From Boesenbergia rotunda (taxonomy: Eukaryota > Streptophyta > Magnoliopsida > Zingiberales > Zingiberaceae): 64,000 bases of DNA. Below the pieces are notes generated by a model, which was not told the DNA's origin, searched no databases, and saw only the letters and a program-made list of their open reading frames with translations. Each line of letters opens with the position of its first letter. Position 1 is the first letter of the stretch. A program made the translations under genes and the position numbers. Shown in pieces: positions 20,592 to 33,732 of the stretch. Where the stretch lies: NCBI GenBank assembly GCA_024364735.1, contig JAGFNQ010005222.1:1-64000 (forward strand). Direction: 5' to 3'.

Positions 20592-22667
20592 CTACGAAAG
20601 ACCAAGCAACCGTTTTGATCTATCTCTATAGATTCTAATCCCAAGGATATAGGTTGCTTCTCCCAGGTCTTTCATGGTGAAAGTTTTGGACAACCAAATT
20701 TTAACTGTTTGTAAGACTGATATATCGTTTCCTATAAGTAAGATGTCATCAACATGTAATACTAGGAATACGACTGCACTCCCACTAACCTTCTTGTACA
20801 CACAAGGTTCGTCAGGATTTTGTGAGAAATCAAACTCTTTGATTGTCTCATCAAAACGGATATTCCAGCTCCTGGATGCTTGCTTCAATCCATATATGGA
20901 TCTTCGAAGTTTGCATACTTTAGTTTTATCAACCGATGTGAAACCTTCAGGTTGTATCATGTATACATCCTCAAGCAGGTTTCCATTAAGGAAAGTTATT
21001 TTCACATCCATTTGCCATATCTCATAATCATAATGAGCTGCTATGGCTAGGAGCATCCGAATGGATTTAAGTATAGCTACTGGCGAATAGGTTTCGTCAT
21101 AATCAATTCCTTGCTTCTGACGATATCCTTTTGCCACTAATCTAGCTTTAAAGGTAACAACATTACCTTCCATGTCGGTTTTCTTCTTGAAAACCCACTT
21201 GCACCCTATGGGCTTAATCCTTTCAGGTGGGTTAACCAAGTCCCATACTTGATTTTCGTACATGGAATCCATTTTCGACTTCATGGCTTCAAGCCATTTG
21301 TCCCTTTCTGAACTTTTCAGAACATCTTCATAGCTGATAGGTTCGTCATCACTTATGAGTAACACTTCATTCGATTTACTTATGAGAAATCCGTATCTCT
21401 CTGGAATATTGCGTGTCCTATCAGATCTACGAAGAGGTGGTGTAGTTTTAGGTTCAACTGATAGCTCATCATTATGAGGTATTGGTTGTGGGTCTAGACT
21501 AGGTGTCTCTGTAATGTCTATTGGAGTTTCTTGAACTTCATCAAGTTCAATGCCACTGCCACTGTTTTCTTGTAAAAGAAATTCTCTTTCCAGAAATACA
21601 GCATGCCTTGAAACAAACACCTTTTGTTCCAAGGGATGATAGAATTGGTAACCCTTCGTTTCCTTCGGGTAACCAATAAATAGACATTTATCAGACTTAG
21701 CATCCAATTTGTCTGATACAGTCCGCTTCACATAAGCCGGACAACCCCATATCTTAAGGTGAGTTAAGTGGGGTTTCTTACTATTCCATATCTCATATGG
21801 AGTAGTAGAGACTACCTTGGTCGGGACTCTGTTTAGCAAGTAAACAGCTGTCTTTAGTGCATAGCCCCAAAAGGATTTTGGAAGAGTTGCATGATTCATC
21901 ATCGACCTAACCATGTCCATCAAGGTTCGGTTGCGCCTCTCAGATACACCATTATGCTGTGGTGTATACGGCGGAGTCCATTGGGACAATATCCCATTGT
22001 CCCTTTGATAATCTTGAAACTCTTGACTTAAGTATTCACCACCTCGATCGGATCGAAGTATTTTAATACTTTTGCCAAGCTGTTTCTCTACTTCATTTCT
22101 GAACTCTTTGAATTTCTCAAAGGCTTCAGATTTGTGTTTCATCAAGAACACATACCCGAATCGTGAGTGATCATCGATAAAGGTGATGAAGTAGCTATAG
22201 CCTCCTTGTGCAAGAGTTGACATTGGTCCACATACATCAGTATGTATTAGACCAAGCAATTCTCCCACTGGATTTCCTTTTTCAGAAAAGGGTAATTTGG
22301 TCATCTTGCCTTTTAAGCATGATTCGCATGTATCAAATGAACCGGGTTCAAATGATTCTAAAATTCCACATCGGTGTAATTCAGTTATGCGTTTCTTACT
22401 TACATGGCCAAGACGGCAATGCCAAGTGTAGGAGTCTATTCGATTATCTATTCGAGCACGTTTGTTGCTAACTTCGATATTGAAAATGTCACTGGATAAA
22501 ACTAACGTGTAGATACCATTGCACAAAGTTCCATTCCCATAAAGAACGTCATTTAAAGTTATGTAACAACAATTGTTACTAAAAGTTAAATGATAACCTT
22601 TTTCATTCAAACATGAAATAGATACAATGTTCTTTATTAATGAAGGAACAAAATAACAATTATCCAA
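20592..22667 (-). pseudogene. CopC integrase and reverse transcriptase
   Basis: An open frame of 691 codons. The integrase zinc finger is H83/H88/C114/C117. The catalytic triad is D144 (IHTDVCGP), D207 (RSDRGGEY) and E243 (NGVSERRN), with the canonical 35-residue D-E spacing. RT follows from about residue 470: KARLVAKGYRQ, YGLKQASRSW and the LHVDDILL active-site box. It ends at a TAG after LLGLS. A frameshift near 22668 separates it from gag-protease. The single methionine-like start is only the first Met after that shift. Otherwise intact. Confidence 0.93.
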
Positions 22668-23691
22668 TTAAGATACGTCCAGTGGGGAGCTTTAGCAAAT
22701 ATGTTCCGATGGCAACAGCAGCAATCTTTGCTCCATTTCCAACTCGCAAATCCGCTTCTCCCTTGACGAGTCTTCTTCTATTCCTTAGCCCCTGTATGTC
22801 ATTACATATATGTGAGCTACACCCAGTATCAAGTACCCAGGTATTAGAGGAAATAGAGTGACATTCAATAACGAAGATACCTGAAGAGGATGGGGCATCG
22901 GATGCCTTATTCTTCAAGGACTTAAGATAAACCTTGCAATTTCTTCGCCAGTGACCCTCCTTGCCACAATGATGGCAAGTTCCTTTTGGTTTCTTTTCAG
23001 ACTTTTTGGCCTTTTTCTTCTTTCCTTTATTCTGTTCTTTGGCCTTCCTCTTATTCTTCGAGGAACCAACTAACAGTACCGCCTTTTGATCCGACTTTAC
23101 AGAAGGCTCTACAGTCTTCAGCAGGTTGAGCAACTCAGGAATGGTAGTTTCCAGTTTGTTCATCCGATAGTTCATCACAAATTGTGAATAACTTTTGGGC
23201 AAACAATTCAGAATTAAGTCAATACTTAGTTCATGATCCATTGCAAAACCGAGTGTGCTCAGTCGCTCAATGTACCCCAACATCTTTAACACAAACTGCG
23301 AGGCAGAAGTGCCTTCCTGCATCTTAGTGGTGAAGAGGAGTCTGGAGACTTCGAACCTTTCGGATCTCGCCTGCTCTTCAAACAACTCATGAAGATGGAA
23401 GATGATGGTATAAGCATCCATATGCTCATGCTGCTTTTGCAACTCAGGTACCATAGAGGCTAGCATAATGCAACTCGCAAGTTCATAATCAGTCACATGT
23501 TTCTGATAGGCCACTAACTGTTCTTGAGTTGCACCCTCTGGTGGACGGTTGGGAAGTTGATCTTCAATGACATAAGCAAGCTTCTCTGCCTTGAGGACTA
23601 TCCTCAGGTTTCGAAGCCAGTCCATGAAGTTTGGCCCAGTTAGTTTATTGGTGTCCAAAATGGAACGCAGATTCAGAGAAGTCATGATCAA
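22660..23691 (-). CDS. CopC Gag-protease
   Basis: Gag packages the RNA and the aspartic protease cuts the polyprotein. The frame has 343 codons. The copia-gag domain (LTGPNFMDWLRNLRIVLKAE) occupies residues 15-200. A lysine-rich stretch (residues 212-236) leads into a CCHC knuckle at residues 239-252 (CHHCGKEGHWRRNC). The protease active site DTG is at 288-290 (WVLDTGCSSHIC). Synthesis would stop near 22660, because a one-base shift puts the integrase in another frame. The start at 23691, or the Met two codons later, precedes the conserved gag domain and follows a 1.7-kb leader. The gag part may still be producible. Confidence 0.88.
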   Translation of the reverse strand: MIMTSLNLRSILDTNKLTGPNFMDWLRNLRIVLKAEKLAYVIEDQLPNRPPEGATQEQLVAYQKHVTDYELASCIMLASMVPELQKQHEHMDAYTIIFHLHELFEEQARSERFEVSRLLFTTKMQEGTSASQFVLKMLGYIERLSTLGFAMDHELSIDLILNCLPKSYSQFVMNYRMNKLETTIPELLNLLKTVEPSVKSDQKAVLLVGSSKNKRKAKEQNKGKKKKAKKSEKKPKGTCHHCGKEGHWRRNCKVYLKSLKNKASDAPSSSGIFVIECHSISSNTWVLDTGCSSHICNDIQGLRNRRRLVKGEADLRVGNGAKIAAVAIGTYLLKLPTGRILIG

Positions 23692-25378
23692 GTGATTAAC
23701 CTAGAAATACAAATTGAGATTATGTGAGAAGAATGATAAAGAATGTATCAATATACATTAATAAAATCCTATTTATTTTTCAAATTGAATAACCCTTTTT
23801 ATCAATTCGGGAGATCGTAGGAGCATCTCCAAATAGGTTGATATCCAACCATAGATAAGAGCAACCATGGTTGTGGCCATCAAGTTTTTCTTAGCTATGA
23901 AGGTAGGTAATTATACCGATTACATATCACATATATGTAACTATCACTTTATGCTATCAACTAATTGAATGTTTGCATAAATCATTGGGTTGTTAACTCA
24001 TTAACAAGTATGTAACAATATACATAGCACCCAACTGCACCTCTCTTTACATCGACCTTGGCTGTGGCACAACAAATCGATGCTCCAAGCTTAAGGCCGA
24101 CCCATCAATCAAGAAATAGTTTTAATATGGTTGGAGCTCATTCAACCGCTTAGTCAGGCTTGGATGTGTCCAACAACCAAAACTAAGGATTGACCTCTGA
24201 CTCCAACTATATTATTCATAAACTAATTCCATGGTTTGAACATGTTGAGGTTCAAGCCGGGCATGGATGTGTCCATCAACCCAAACAAGAAACAAAACTC
24301 CGATTCTAACCATATTAATGGAAGGTGTTAGCCTTAATATTTTGTAAGGGGTTTTGGGTCTCATCTTTTCTTTTCTAAGCACATTCATGACATTATGTCA
24401 TGACTAACGATTTCCTTAATAAAGTATGTATGTGACTTAATTTATCAAGTCTCATTAATTGAATTAGGAACCGGATTTCCTAATTCTAATTTCACACTTT
24501 ATTAAAGGAATTGTTTTGGGAAACAATTTCCTAAATTGTCATAATCAATTTCAGAAATAATATGTTTAAGACTTTGATTTCTCTAAATCAAATCTTATTA
24601 AATTAAGAGACAATTCCCTTAATTCAATGACATATTATTTTCATGAAAATCTCTTTTAAGAAACTCTATAGGAAACCATTTTCCTAATTAATTTTGGAGA
24701 CAACAATATTTAAGAGCATCACCTCTTAAATCATATTTTATGGATTTAATTAATTACAACAAATTATTTTCTAAGGGTGGCTCCCCGAGGCTCAGATACC
24801 CAAAGAAAAGTAATTTGTCGTAAATCCAATTTGGACCGCTTCGGAAGCGTAACCAAATTAAACATGACAATTTCAATTAAAATTGGGAAATTTAAATTAC
24901 AACAACTAACTTTAAATTGGACGGCTCCCCGAGGCTCAATCCAAAATAAAGAATTTTGTTGTCAATTTAAAAACCAATTCAAATTTAATTGTCAATTAAT
25001 TGTCCATAAATTTGTCTAGACTTTCTTGAAAGAAAGTGCCCAAAATTGCGAGATTCCTTAATAGGTTTTCAGAATAATTGTAAGTTTCCGGTACAAAGAA
25101 AACTTACATATTTCCAAAATTAGAAAATTTCTAAAAAAGAAAATTTTCCAAAATTGGAAAGTTTCCAAAGATGGGAAGTTTTCACAATTATTATAAAATT
25201 TTAGAAACTAGAAAATTTCACAAGTTTGCGAAATTTCATGAGGATTTCCAAACTTAGAAATTCCTAATTCTAAAATTTATTATAATTGGAAAGTTTCCAT
25301 AATTGAAATTTTTTTCCAAAATTTAGATTATGACAAAGTTTTCCGCAAAACAATTATATGATTAAGTCGAACACTAAC
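23692..25378 (-). other. CopC long untranslated leader
   Basis: About 1.7 kb between PBS and gag with no convincing ORF. It holds paired motifs such as CTCCCCGAGGCTC (24781 and 24924), two GGATGTGTCCA blocks (about 24162 and 24264), and AT-rich imperfect inverted stretches around 25080-25330 (TTTCCAAAATTGGAAA). Long structured leaders are known in Angela/BARE-type elements; RNA structure here is inference. Confidence 0.7.
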
Positions 25379-25391
25379 CGGCTCTGATACC
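25379..25391 (-). other. CopC primer-binding site
   Basis: Reverse-strand TGGTATCAGAGCC lies next to the LTR terminus at 25394; it is the initiator tRNA-Met complement. Confidence 0.9.
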
Positions 25392-25393
25392 AC

Positions 25394-27104
25394 TGTTGGG
25401 ACCGGGTGTATGTCGACAAGGATACGGGTTCGTAAAATTTTAAATTTTTTATGTGCAGCGGAAGAATTAGCATAAAATAATTTCCTAAATTATTTTAATC
25501 ACGTATCTAGCATGCAACCTTATGATGTATTGACATAATCATAAATTAAAAGTTTGCGGAAAAGTAAACTAATTTACTAAGTACCTCTCGTAACTCGAAG
25601 TAAGGGACGAGATCCAACCGTAGCGTCCCTTGGAAGCTCCGCCTCTATTCGCGTCCACGCCGAGTTCTCTTCGGGATGACTTCGCAAAGCCACGAGTTTT
25701 GTGCCGACGAGAACTACTAGATTCTCCGAAGACACAACTAGAAGATCAAGAAAGAAGAAAGGAAACTAACCACCAAGAATCGCAATCCAAATTCCAGGAA
25801 GTAAGGAGATGTGATCCGCTTCTTCTTCTTCTTGGTTGGCTTCTCCTTGGTGATGGTGACTCACGGCAACCTCAAGGGAGGTTGAGGTTGCGCCGGCCCT
25901 AGCTTGGAGAAGGGGCGCCGGCCCTAGCTTGGAAGATGGGCGCCGGCCCTAAGGGAAAGGAGAAGAGAGAATAAGAGAGAGAGGGAGAGAAATAAATCTC
26001 TTGATCGCACTATCGATTAGGCATTCAAGGCTTGCCTTTGGTTCCTTTATATAGTAGCCTCTCCCTTGCCAAGTCTCTCTTATAACGGATTTAACGGAAT
26101 TAGTTATCATAAGAAATTTATCTTATAAAGTTTCTTATGACTTATTCCGTTATGCCTAGTTTTATTATAACTAACTTTATAATAAAACTAATTCATCTCT
26201 CTTTTATTATGGAATAAATTTTATAAGAAATTTATAAACATTCTTATTATGGAAAAATCAATTCATAATTGATTTTATAAAATTAAAATAAACCATTCCA
26301 TGGATCATTTTAATTTTCATAAAAATAATAAATTTCTATAAATTTATTTATATAAATTTCTTTATACAAATTTATTTATCCATAATTTATAAAACAAATC
26401 GCGCTAGATTTATTTTATTAATTAAACCAATTAAATTGGTTTCTTCCCCTTCTTGTGGCCGGCCAGCCCAAGGGGTTTGGCACCCTCTTTGGCCGGCCAA
26501 ACCGAGCCGAACCGATCGCGAATTAAACTCATTTAATTCGCCCAATAAGCCTTCAAAAGACTTAGCCATTTTAAGTTTCCGTTGCGCCTCTGATTAACTC
26601 AAATTCGACTTATTTCTCTTGATTGGAAAATCTAATTTTCAACTCGTTTTAAATCCCTCGGATTACTCGTAGTGCATGTGACTAAATAGGCTTTCGATTT
26701 ATGTTGGCCGTCTATAATCAACTAATTATAGAACGATCATGAGTGGCTCCTAGTAGTACATCATGACCCCCAATTAATCGAAAGATCAACGGTTGACCTC
26801 AGAAGTAATTCTGAAACCCTTTAGCAGCTCTAATGAATAGTGCCCCATTCCCTTCACCACCTTATACCCACTTGGTTCAGGACATGGTCTGTTTGTGTCA
26901 GTCCCCACTAGACTGACTACGTAACACCTAGCCCAAGTAGTGTCTTTCTCGTCCTTTGGATTTCTAATTACTCTCATGTATTTAAGAGACTCGCACTCTA
27001 AACATGATATACTCTGGCCAGAGGTTTTGAGTATCAATCTGACGATAGGCCTGGGTATACATCTCCTCGCAAGGAGTGGTGAATCCTTTGTAGGTTGTTC
27101 AAAC
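25394..27104 (-). mobile_element. CopC 5' LTR, first segment
   Basis: The PBS-proximal 1,711 bp of the LTR. It is interrupted after CAAAC (27100-27104) by SireB and continues at 35083-35661. By eye it differs from the 3' LTR by about 2%, mostly C/T and G/A. Confidence 0.92.
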
Positions 27105-28466
27105 TGTTGGTGCAGGAAGCACCATATCGAACCTTGTTTTGATATTGGCAAAGGATTCAAAGTTAAGTTTGTTTGAGATCTAACGTTGTTCACTGAGTGT
27201 GCAGAAAAAGCCCTAGCGAAGGACTGCTAGGCAACTAGCGAAGGGCTGCTAGTCATCAAAAAAGGCCTAGCGAAGGACTGCTAGGCACTGGCGAAGGAAT
27301 GCCAGGGTCAAAGCCCTAGCGAAGGAATGCTAGGCGTCAGGCGAAGGACAGTCTAGGACTAAAGCCCTAGCAAAGGAATGCTAGGCACCGAGCGAAGGGC
27401 AGCTCGGCATCCAAGACCTGACAAAGGACCGTCAGGCAAAAGTCCAACCAGAGGAACGATTGGCATCAGGTAAATTCTCCCGAGAGGAGTAGGTGAGGAC
27501 GCGTTCCCCGTCGAGGGAACAGTAGGCGTCGGTTCGACCTAGGGCTCCATTTTGGGAGACCAAAGTCAGAACCAAGACAGCTAATGCTGTATAAATAAAT
27601 ATTTTATTGCTACATTGTGTTTTGGACTAACCCTGGATGCAGGACCGAAGGAACGTGTGTCTGCAGCTCAGAGAGCCTCAAAGGAGTGAGGCAATAGCTG
27701 ACCAGGGCGCCCGGAGTGTCCCGGGTGCCCCCAGGGTGCATACAAAACAACTCAAGCAAAGAAGGGTTCGGACAGCTACTGGGCGGGGCGCCCCCGTGCT
27801 CCCGGCTGCCCCCGCTGCTCCCGGGCGCCCCCTGCGTCTCGGGCGCCCCCAGGCGCAAACCTCGAACCAGAAGCCTTCGAAGCCAAGAGATAATGTTTGA
27901 CCCGGTCAATCCGGGCGCCCCAAGCGACCCGGGTGCCCCGGTCAAAGCAGATCCAGAGGATCAGACGCGACCGAGACTTTGGCGGATCAAAGGACACGTG
28001 GGGGGCGCCCCCGACATCCCGGGCGCCCCCAAGCCCTATATAAAGGGCCTTCTACCAAGGCTTCAAGACATCACTTCTTTCAACGCCTCAAAGATCTTCT
28101 ATGCTCGTGCCTTGCTCCGGAAACACTCCAACTCGAGCCGACAACGTCCCGCTGTCCCGAAAAAGTCAATCCTCTCCGAACGTCGGTAACGAAGATCGAA
28201 AGTTTTATTCTTACTATTTTAGTGCACCTATTTGTAATCAAATATTGTAAACTGTTCTGCGCGTATATAGAATTGGCCAAAGTAAACGGTCAACGACCGT
28301 GGGCCTTGGAGTAGGAGTCGACACAGGCTCCGAACCAAGTAAATCGACTGTGTCTCTGTGTTGTGTTTTTTCTTTTTAACTTCCGCTGTGTAATTTCTCT
28401 TAAGTTTTAAAATCTGAACGATTATCGATATTCACCCCCCACTCTATCGGTTTTCACGATCCAACA
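27105..28466 (+). mobile_element. SireB 5' LTR (1,362 bp)
   Basis: TGTTGGTGCAGG ... GATCCAACA. It contains a hairpin array (27212-27463), GGGCGCCCC-type palindromes (about 27700-28030), TATATAAAGG (28038) and a C-run near the 3' end. By eye it differs from its partner LTR by roughly 2% plus one roughly 18-bp indel in the GC-rich part. Confidence 0.93.
27212..27463 (+). repeat. Hairpin array in SireB 5' LTR (10 units)
   Basis: Stems include CCTAGC/GCTAGG, ACTAGC/GCTAGT, CTGGC/GCCAG, CCGAGC/GCTCGG and CCTGAC/GTCAGG, each around an 8-nt loop of GAAGGACT or AAAGGACC type. Paired substitutions keep Watson-Crick pairing. The 3' LTR copy is at 33840-34091. Confidence 0.87.
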
Positions 28467-29019
28467 AGTGGTATTAGAGCGGGGTAGTTCAAACATGGTG
28501 CAACCACCAGTTTGAAAGTTTTTCAGATTTACGAATTTTTATTTTATTTCTTTTCTTTTTCTTTAATCGAGGTGGTGCAACACCACTCGATCTTTATTTC
28601 ACATAAATAATATCTGTAGGTGTGTTTAAAATAAGTCTGAATTGATAAAACAAACAATTTTATCAATTTTGAATTTTCATATTTTCACCATAAGTCTGAA
28701 TTGATAAAACAAACAATTTTTTAAAATTTGTCATAAATTTTTTTTATTATTGAAATATTTTTCTCGAAATTCGTGCTACTTTAATTTGAGCAAAATTTTT
28801 CTCAAACATTAAAATCTTACTTTTTCATTATTAATCAGAATTGATAAAATTATCATTTTCAAAAATTTATCATAAATTGTTTTTATTATTTTATTATTAT
28901 TTTGCCTCGAAATTCGTGCAATTTTTTTTGGCTATTTTTCTCGATCCCGCACTACTAATCCAAGACTAAGTCTTGGGACAAGATTTTCTTTCTATTTTTG
29001 TAATTTTAGAAATCCTTAA
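28467..29019 (+). other. SireB PBS and leader
   Basis: TGGTATTAGAGCGGGG (28469-28484) is a slightly diverged tRNA-Met PBS. The AT-rich leader that follows includes a repeated AGTCTGAATTGATAAAACAA block (about 28634 and 28691). No ORF. Confidence 0.8.
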
Positions 29020-29796
29020 ATGGCCAACCAAGAGTGGAACAGTGCCCGTCCACCGTTATTCTCCGGCGAGAACTTCAATTTCTAGAGAAGTCTAATGGAA
29101 TCCCATCTGAAGGCCAATTTGGATTTATGGTTGATAATCCAAACGGGGTTTACATTCCCCACAGAAGAAGGAACATCGATCACTTGGGAAAAATTGGACG
29201 AACCAACCCTGAGAAAGATCGAGACAGATGCAAGGGCGACTGCAATCCTACTATGCGACCTGACCAAAGAAGAACTGAAGCGGGTCGGATCCTTCAATTG
29301 TGCCAAAGAGATGTGGGAAAAGCTAATCAATCTACACGAAGAGAGCTCCGATGTTGAGATCTTAGAAGCTCAAGCACAGACAGCTGATTCAGAGTCTGAA
29401 GCCGAATCTAAAGTTGAAATCAAAACAGAATCGGACTATGAATTGATTGAGACGGTAACTGATTTCAAATTATTTTCAAAATTAGAATTAAATAATAAAA
29501 CAGATACTGTAATGGTCGAGGAAGGTGTAATTTCTAGTGCAGGGAAGGCTCCAAGAGAACCACCAAATAAGAGGCCACAACCAGTACCTGAGTCCAACTC
29601 AGACTCAGAATTTGACAACAAAGAAGGAGATCAAACTAAACCGGTCCAATCAGCTCGTGATCACTACAAGATGCTAAAGACACAAAAAGGAAAGACGGCA
29701 AGTATCAAGGGGGAGATTCCCAACAGGGAATCAAAAGGTAAATTTACGATATTTAAAAATATAATATTTACCTCAAAGAACAAAATTAATTCATAG
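29020..29796 (+). pseudogene. SireB truncated gag
   Basis: From ATG 29020 it matches the SireA gag start (ARPPLFSGENFNF) and then has an in-frame TAG at about 29083 where Trp is expected. It resumes through LDLWLIIQTGFTFP and CDLTKEELKRVGSFNCAKEM. After LINLHEESSD the middle of gag is missing and an acidic Glu/Ser-rich segment follows to a stop at 29796. There is no CCHC knuckle and no protease. It cannot give a working Gag. Confidence 0.85.
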
Positions 29797-32700
29797 AAAT
29801 TATTTAAGGCTAATATGTTGGAAAACTTAATTCCCATCCTTGCTGACTTTAAGAAACCCGAGTATTATTTCAATTATGATGTGACTTAGATAATTGTTTG
29901 CTTTAACTATATGTTCTTGTTATTTGTATTTTTGTTTGCTTAGATTTAGGATTGGTTAGATTAAGGACAAATGATTAAATTGAAACTTGAACAACCTAGT
30001 ATTAGGACAAGGTTTGATGATAGTACGTTAGGGAAACCTGACTAAGGAATCAAGTAGGGTAAGGAGTACCTTATTTGGTCTTTTTAGTCCAGTGGAACTA
30101 GCCGAAGCTACCTCTCCAAATCCTAAGCTAGTTAGACCAGAGCGTCTCAAACAATAATTTGAAAATGATCTTTCTTTAAAAGGCTTTGTCTAGGAAAGGG
30201 TTGTTGATCCAATAAGGCTAAGGCCAAAGAAGACCTCTGTGTCTCGCCAAGACCTGGAAGCCAATTATCGAAACTCACTTTTAAATTATTATTTGTTAAA
30301 CTCGAATCTAACACAAGCTTCAATCAAATCATAGTGATAACATAAAATTAAAGACAAAATTAATGCATCTCACAAAACAGTTAAGGATATCCTGTTTTGT
30401 CACTTAGAAATGGGTGAGATGCTTAGGACCTAAAAGTTGAGTCCAACTAAACCAACTAAATTCAATTCAATTAAATCCTAATTAAATCAATTAAATTCAA
30501 TTAAATCCTAATCAATTAAATTCAATTAAATCCTAATTAATCAATTAAATTCAATTAAATCCTAATTAATCAATTAAATTCAATCCTAATCAATTAAATT
30601 CAATTAAATCCTAACCAATTAAATTCAATCAAATCTTAATTAAACCAATTCAATTAAATCTTAATTAAACCAATTCAATTAAATCTTAATTAAACCAATT
30701 AAATTCAATTAAATCCTAACCAATTAAATTCAATTAAATCCTAATCAATTAAATTCAATTAAATCCTAATCAATTAAATTCAATTAAATCCTAACCAATT
30801 AAATTCAATTAAATCCTAATCAATTAAATTCAATTAAATCCTAACCAATTAAATTCAATTAAATCCTAACCAATTAAATTCAATCAAATCTTAATTAAAC
30901 CAATTAAATTCAATCAAATCTTAATTAAACCAATTAAATTCAATCAAATCTTAATTAAAACAATTAAATTCAATTAAATCTTAATTAAATCAATTAAATT
31001 CAATTAAATCTTAATTAAATCAATTAAATCTTAATTAAATCAATTAAATTCAATTAAATCTTAATTAAATCAATTAAATTCAATTAAATCTTAATTAAAC
31101 CAATTCAATTCAATTAAATCTTAATTAAACCAATTCAATTCAATTAAATCTTAATTAAATCAATTAAATTCAATTAAATCTTAATTAAATCAATTAAATT
31201 CAATTAAATCTTAATTAAATCAATTAAATTCAATTAAATCTTAATTAAATCAATTAAATTCATTTAAATCTTAATTAAATCAATTAAATTCAATTAAATT
31301 TTAATTAAATCAATTAAATTCAATTAAATCTTAATTAAATCAATTAAATTCAATTAAATCAATTAAATTTAATTAAATCAATTAAATTTAATTCAATCAA
31401 ATTTAAAATTAAAATTTAATTCAATTGAACAAACTTAACCCTCTAAATTTTCATTTTCACAAAAATCAAGTTTAACTTTTTAACTAAGAGTCAATGTTTC
31501 AAATCATTGTAATTAAAATCAAGTCTCTTTTTCACTAACCTGAAATTTATTTCATAACATTTATTTCTTTCCTTTACGATTATACAAACATTTTTGAAAA
31601 TTAGTTTACTCATGTATGGCAAAAAGTCACCCTAGGGATTACTTAGGATATTTTCTTTTTGTCTACAGTCCGGGCTTAGATATGTATTTTTCTTTGGACT
31701 TAAAATTTTTTTTCTATATTTTCAAATAATCACTATATTTTTTTTCAAAAATTGTGCTTTACAAAAAAAAAATCATTATCATTTTAAAATGTTTTTCGAA
31801 AAAGGGGTTTATGCTTTAAAATTATCATCATTTCAAATTGAATTTTTTAAAATTATATTACCATGCTAGTATTCAAAAGTATTCTTTTGATTTTAGTAAA
31901 CCCACCCTAAAGACACAAAGGAAGGTCTACTTAATGATCTACAAAGACTCAGAGGATGTGTCAAATTTAGGGGGAGTCTAAATCAAAAGAAAATATTTCT
32001 AACAAGTTTGAAATTATTAGATAATTCGTATAATTTGAATCAAACCTTAAGACTCAGAGGAAGATCGCTTGTAGTCAACAAGCTTCCTAGGATTGGGTCG
32101 AGTTAAGTGGGAGATCAAATTAAAAGAATTATTGAGCATTTTCAAAATTATATGTTTTCATGCATTGCACCTTTAAAATCCTTTTGAAAACTTAAATAAT
32201 TACTCTTTCAAAATACTATCCTGTAAAATCATTTTGCTTATATATCATCACTTTCAAAATTTTACGTGACTTTGGAATACTTTTAAAAATCTATTGAGAA
32301 TACTTTTGAAATTCATATTTACTTGACTTTGGAAAATTTTCCAGGACACTTAAGGAAAGGTCCTTGTAGTTAACAAGGCTTCCTAGGATTGTATTAGACT
32401 AGAAAATAAACCAAGTCTAGTAAAATATTGTGCCTCCAAAGTTGATACATTTTTCAAAATGTACTTGCATATATTTTCAAAATACTATCATTTTGGCTTA
32501 TCAAAATTGTTTTGAAAATAATATTTACTTGAGTTGGAAAATTTCTAGGACACTTAAGGAAATTTCCTTGTAGTTAACAAGGTTTCCTAGGATTGTGTCA
32601 GACTGGAAAAGAAACCAAAGCAAGTAAAAGATTATGTGTAAGTACTTTCAAAAAGATAAGTCAAGTAATTTTAGTAATTTTCTTTAATATTTTAAAAGTA

Positions 32701-33718
32701 CTTATGTTTTTCAAATTCATAATATCTTTCAAAATACTTATGCCTTTCAAAAGCTCAATAAAGTACTTGCATTCTTGTGCATTTTTCAAAATATTTAGAA
32801 CAAGTAAACTTATTGGTTATCATATACACTTGACTCCAATTATGATTTTGAACATAAATTTTTCAGTCTTTCTAAATGTTTTTAAATTATCATAACACTT
32901 GACATTACTTCGCTCAATTTTTTTTACAAGCTCTGATACACAAATTTAAATTTCTTTCAAAATATATTTTACAAAAATTTTATTGATATAAGACCAAGGG
33001 GGAGAGTAGAAAAAGTGAAATTAAAAATTTCTTTCTTAAATTTTTTTTGCCTTTTAAAGAGTTTTTCTTAGAATGGTCTAAAACATAAGGAGAAGAATTT
33101 CACATTAAGGGGGAGAAAAAGGTAAGAGAGAAAAGAATTTTTTTTAACAAGTGCTTCAAAAATTTTGAAGTATTCCTAAGTGTTTTCAAGCTTTTTGAGT
33201 ACATATTTTTCTCCTAAGTAAAATTTTCCTTAGTAAACAAATTTACTCCCAATTCTCAAAATTTGAAACTTTGTTTAATGGAAATCTAGCTTCAAAATTT
33301 TGCCTAAATTTTGAAAAATTTTGCCTAAAATTTGAAAAATTTTGCCTAAAATTTGAAACAAGTTTTGTTAGTGAAAATGCTGTTACTCTATTTTTTGAAA
33401 AACACTTTGTTAAAGACATGAAGCACTTAGGAAAACTCAAAAATCCCTGTTAGATACCTTGAACACCCATGTTTGCTTTTGATATATGTCAAAGGGGGAG
33501 GAAAGGTCAAAGTTAAGTATTTTGCAAGTATTCAGGGTTTTAGGGGGAGTATGAGAAAGTATTCAGGGTTTTAGGGGGAGTATGAGAAAAAACTTTTTTT
33601 GATAAATTTTTTTATATATACTTCATTGTGTTTTTTTCCTATACTTCATTGTGTTTTTACCTTCTTTTATTAACTGTTATAAGTTTTTACTTAACTTTGA
33701 ATTGTGTTGCCATAAATC
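29797..33718 (+). other. SireB noncoding filler in place of pol
   Basis: AT-rich, with no ORF resembling PR, IN, RT or RNase H. It carries TTAGATTTAGGATTGGTTAG near 29941 (also near 35673 in SireA and reversed near 52300) and the 30-bp minisatellite at 30455-31400. It also has repeated CTTTCAAAATACTT-type stretches (about 32200-32960) and two copies of GTATTCAGGGTTTTAGGGGG (33528 and 33559). SireA has the same kind of filler. Confidence 0.75.
30455..31400. repeat. 30-bp AT-rich minisatellite
   Basis: The unit is close to CAATTAAATTCAATTAAATC plus TTAATTAAAT. About 30 copies, very regular from 31140 to 31320 (two units per 60 bases) and more variable before. Confidence 0.93.
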
Positions 33719-33732
33719 AAAAAGGGGGAGAT

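Noticed and set aside
20674..21027. Plus-strand frames opposite CopC pol (also 22208-22471, 22640-22861, 45330-45722, 63221-63505)
   Set aside because: Antisense shadows of the reverse-strand copia coding sequence.
27610..28314. Several GC-rich frames in SIRE LTRs (also 34238-34924, 42565-42979, 14961-15346)
   Set aside because: They overlap on both strands in the GGGCGCCCC region and leader; composition-driven, no domain, not conserved as protein.
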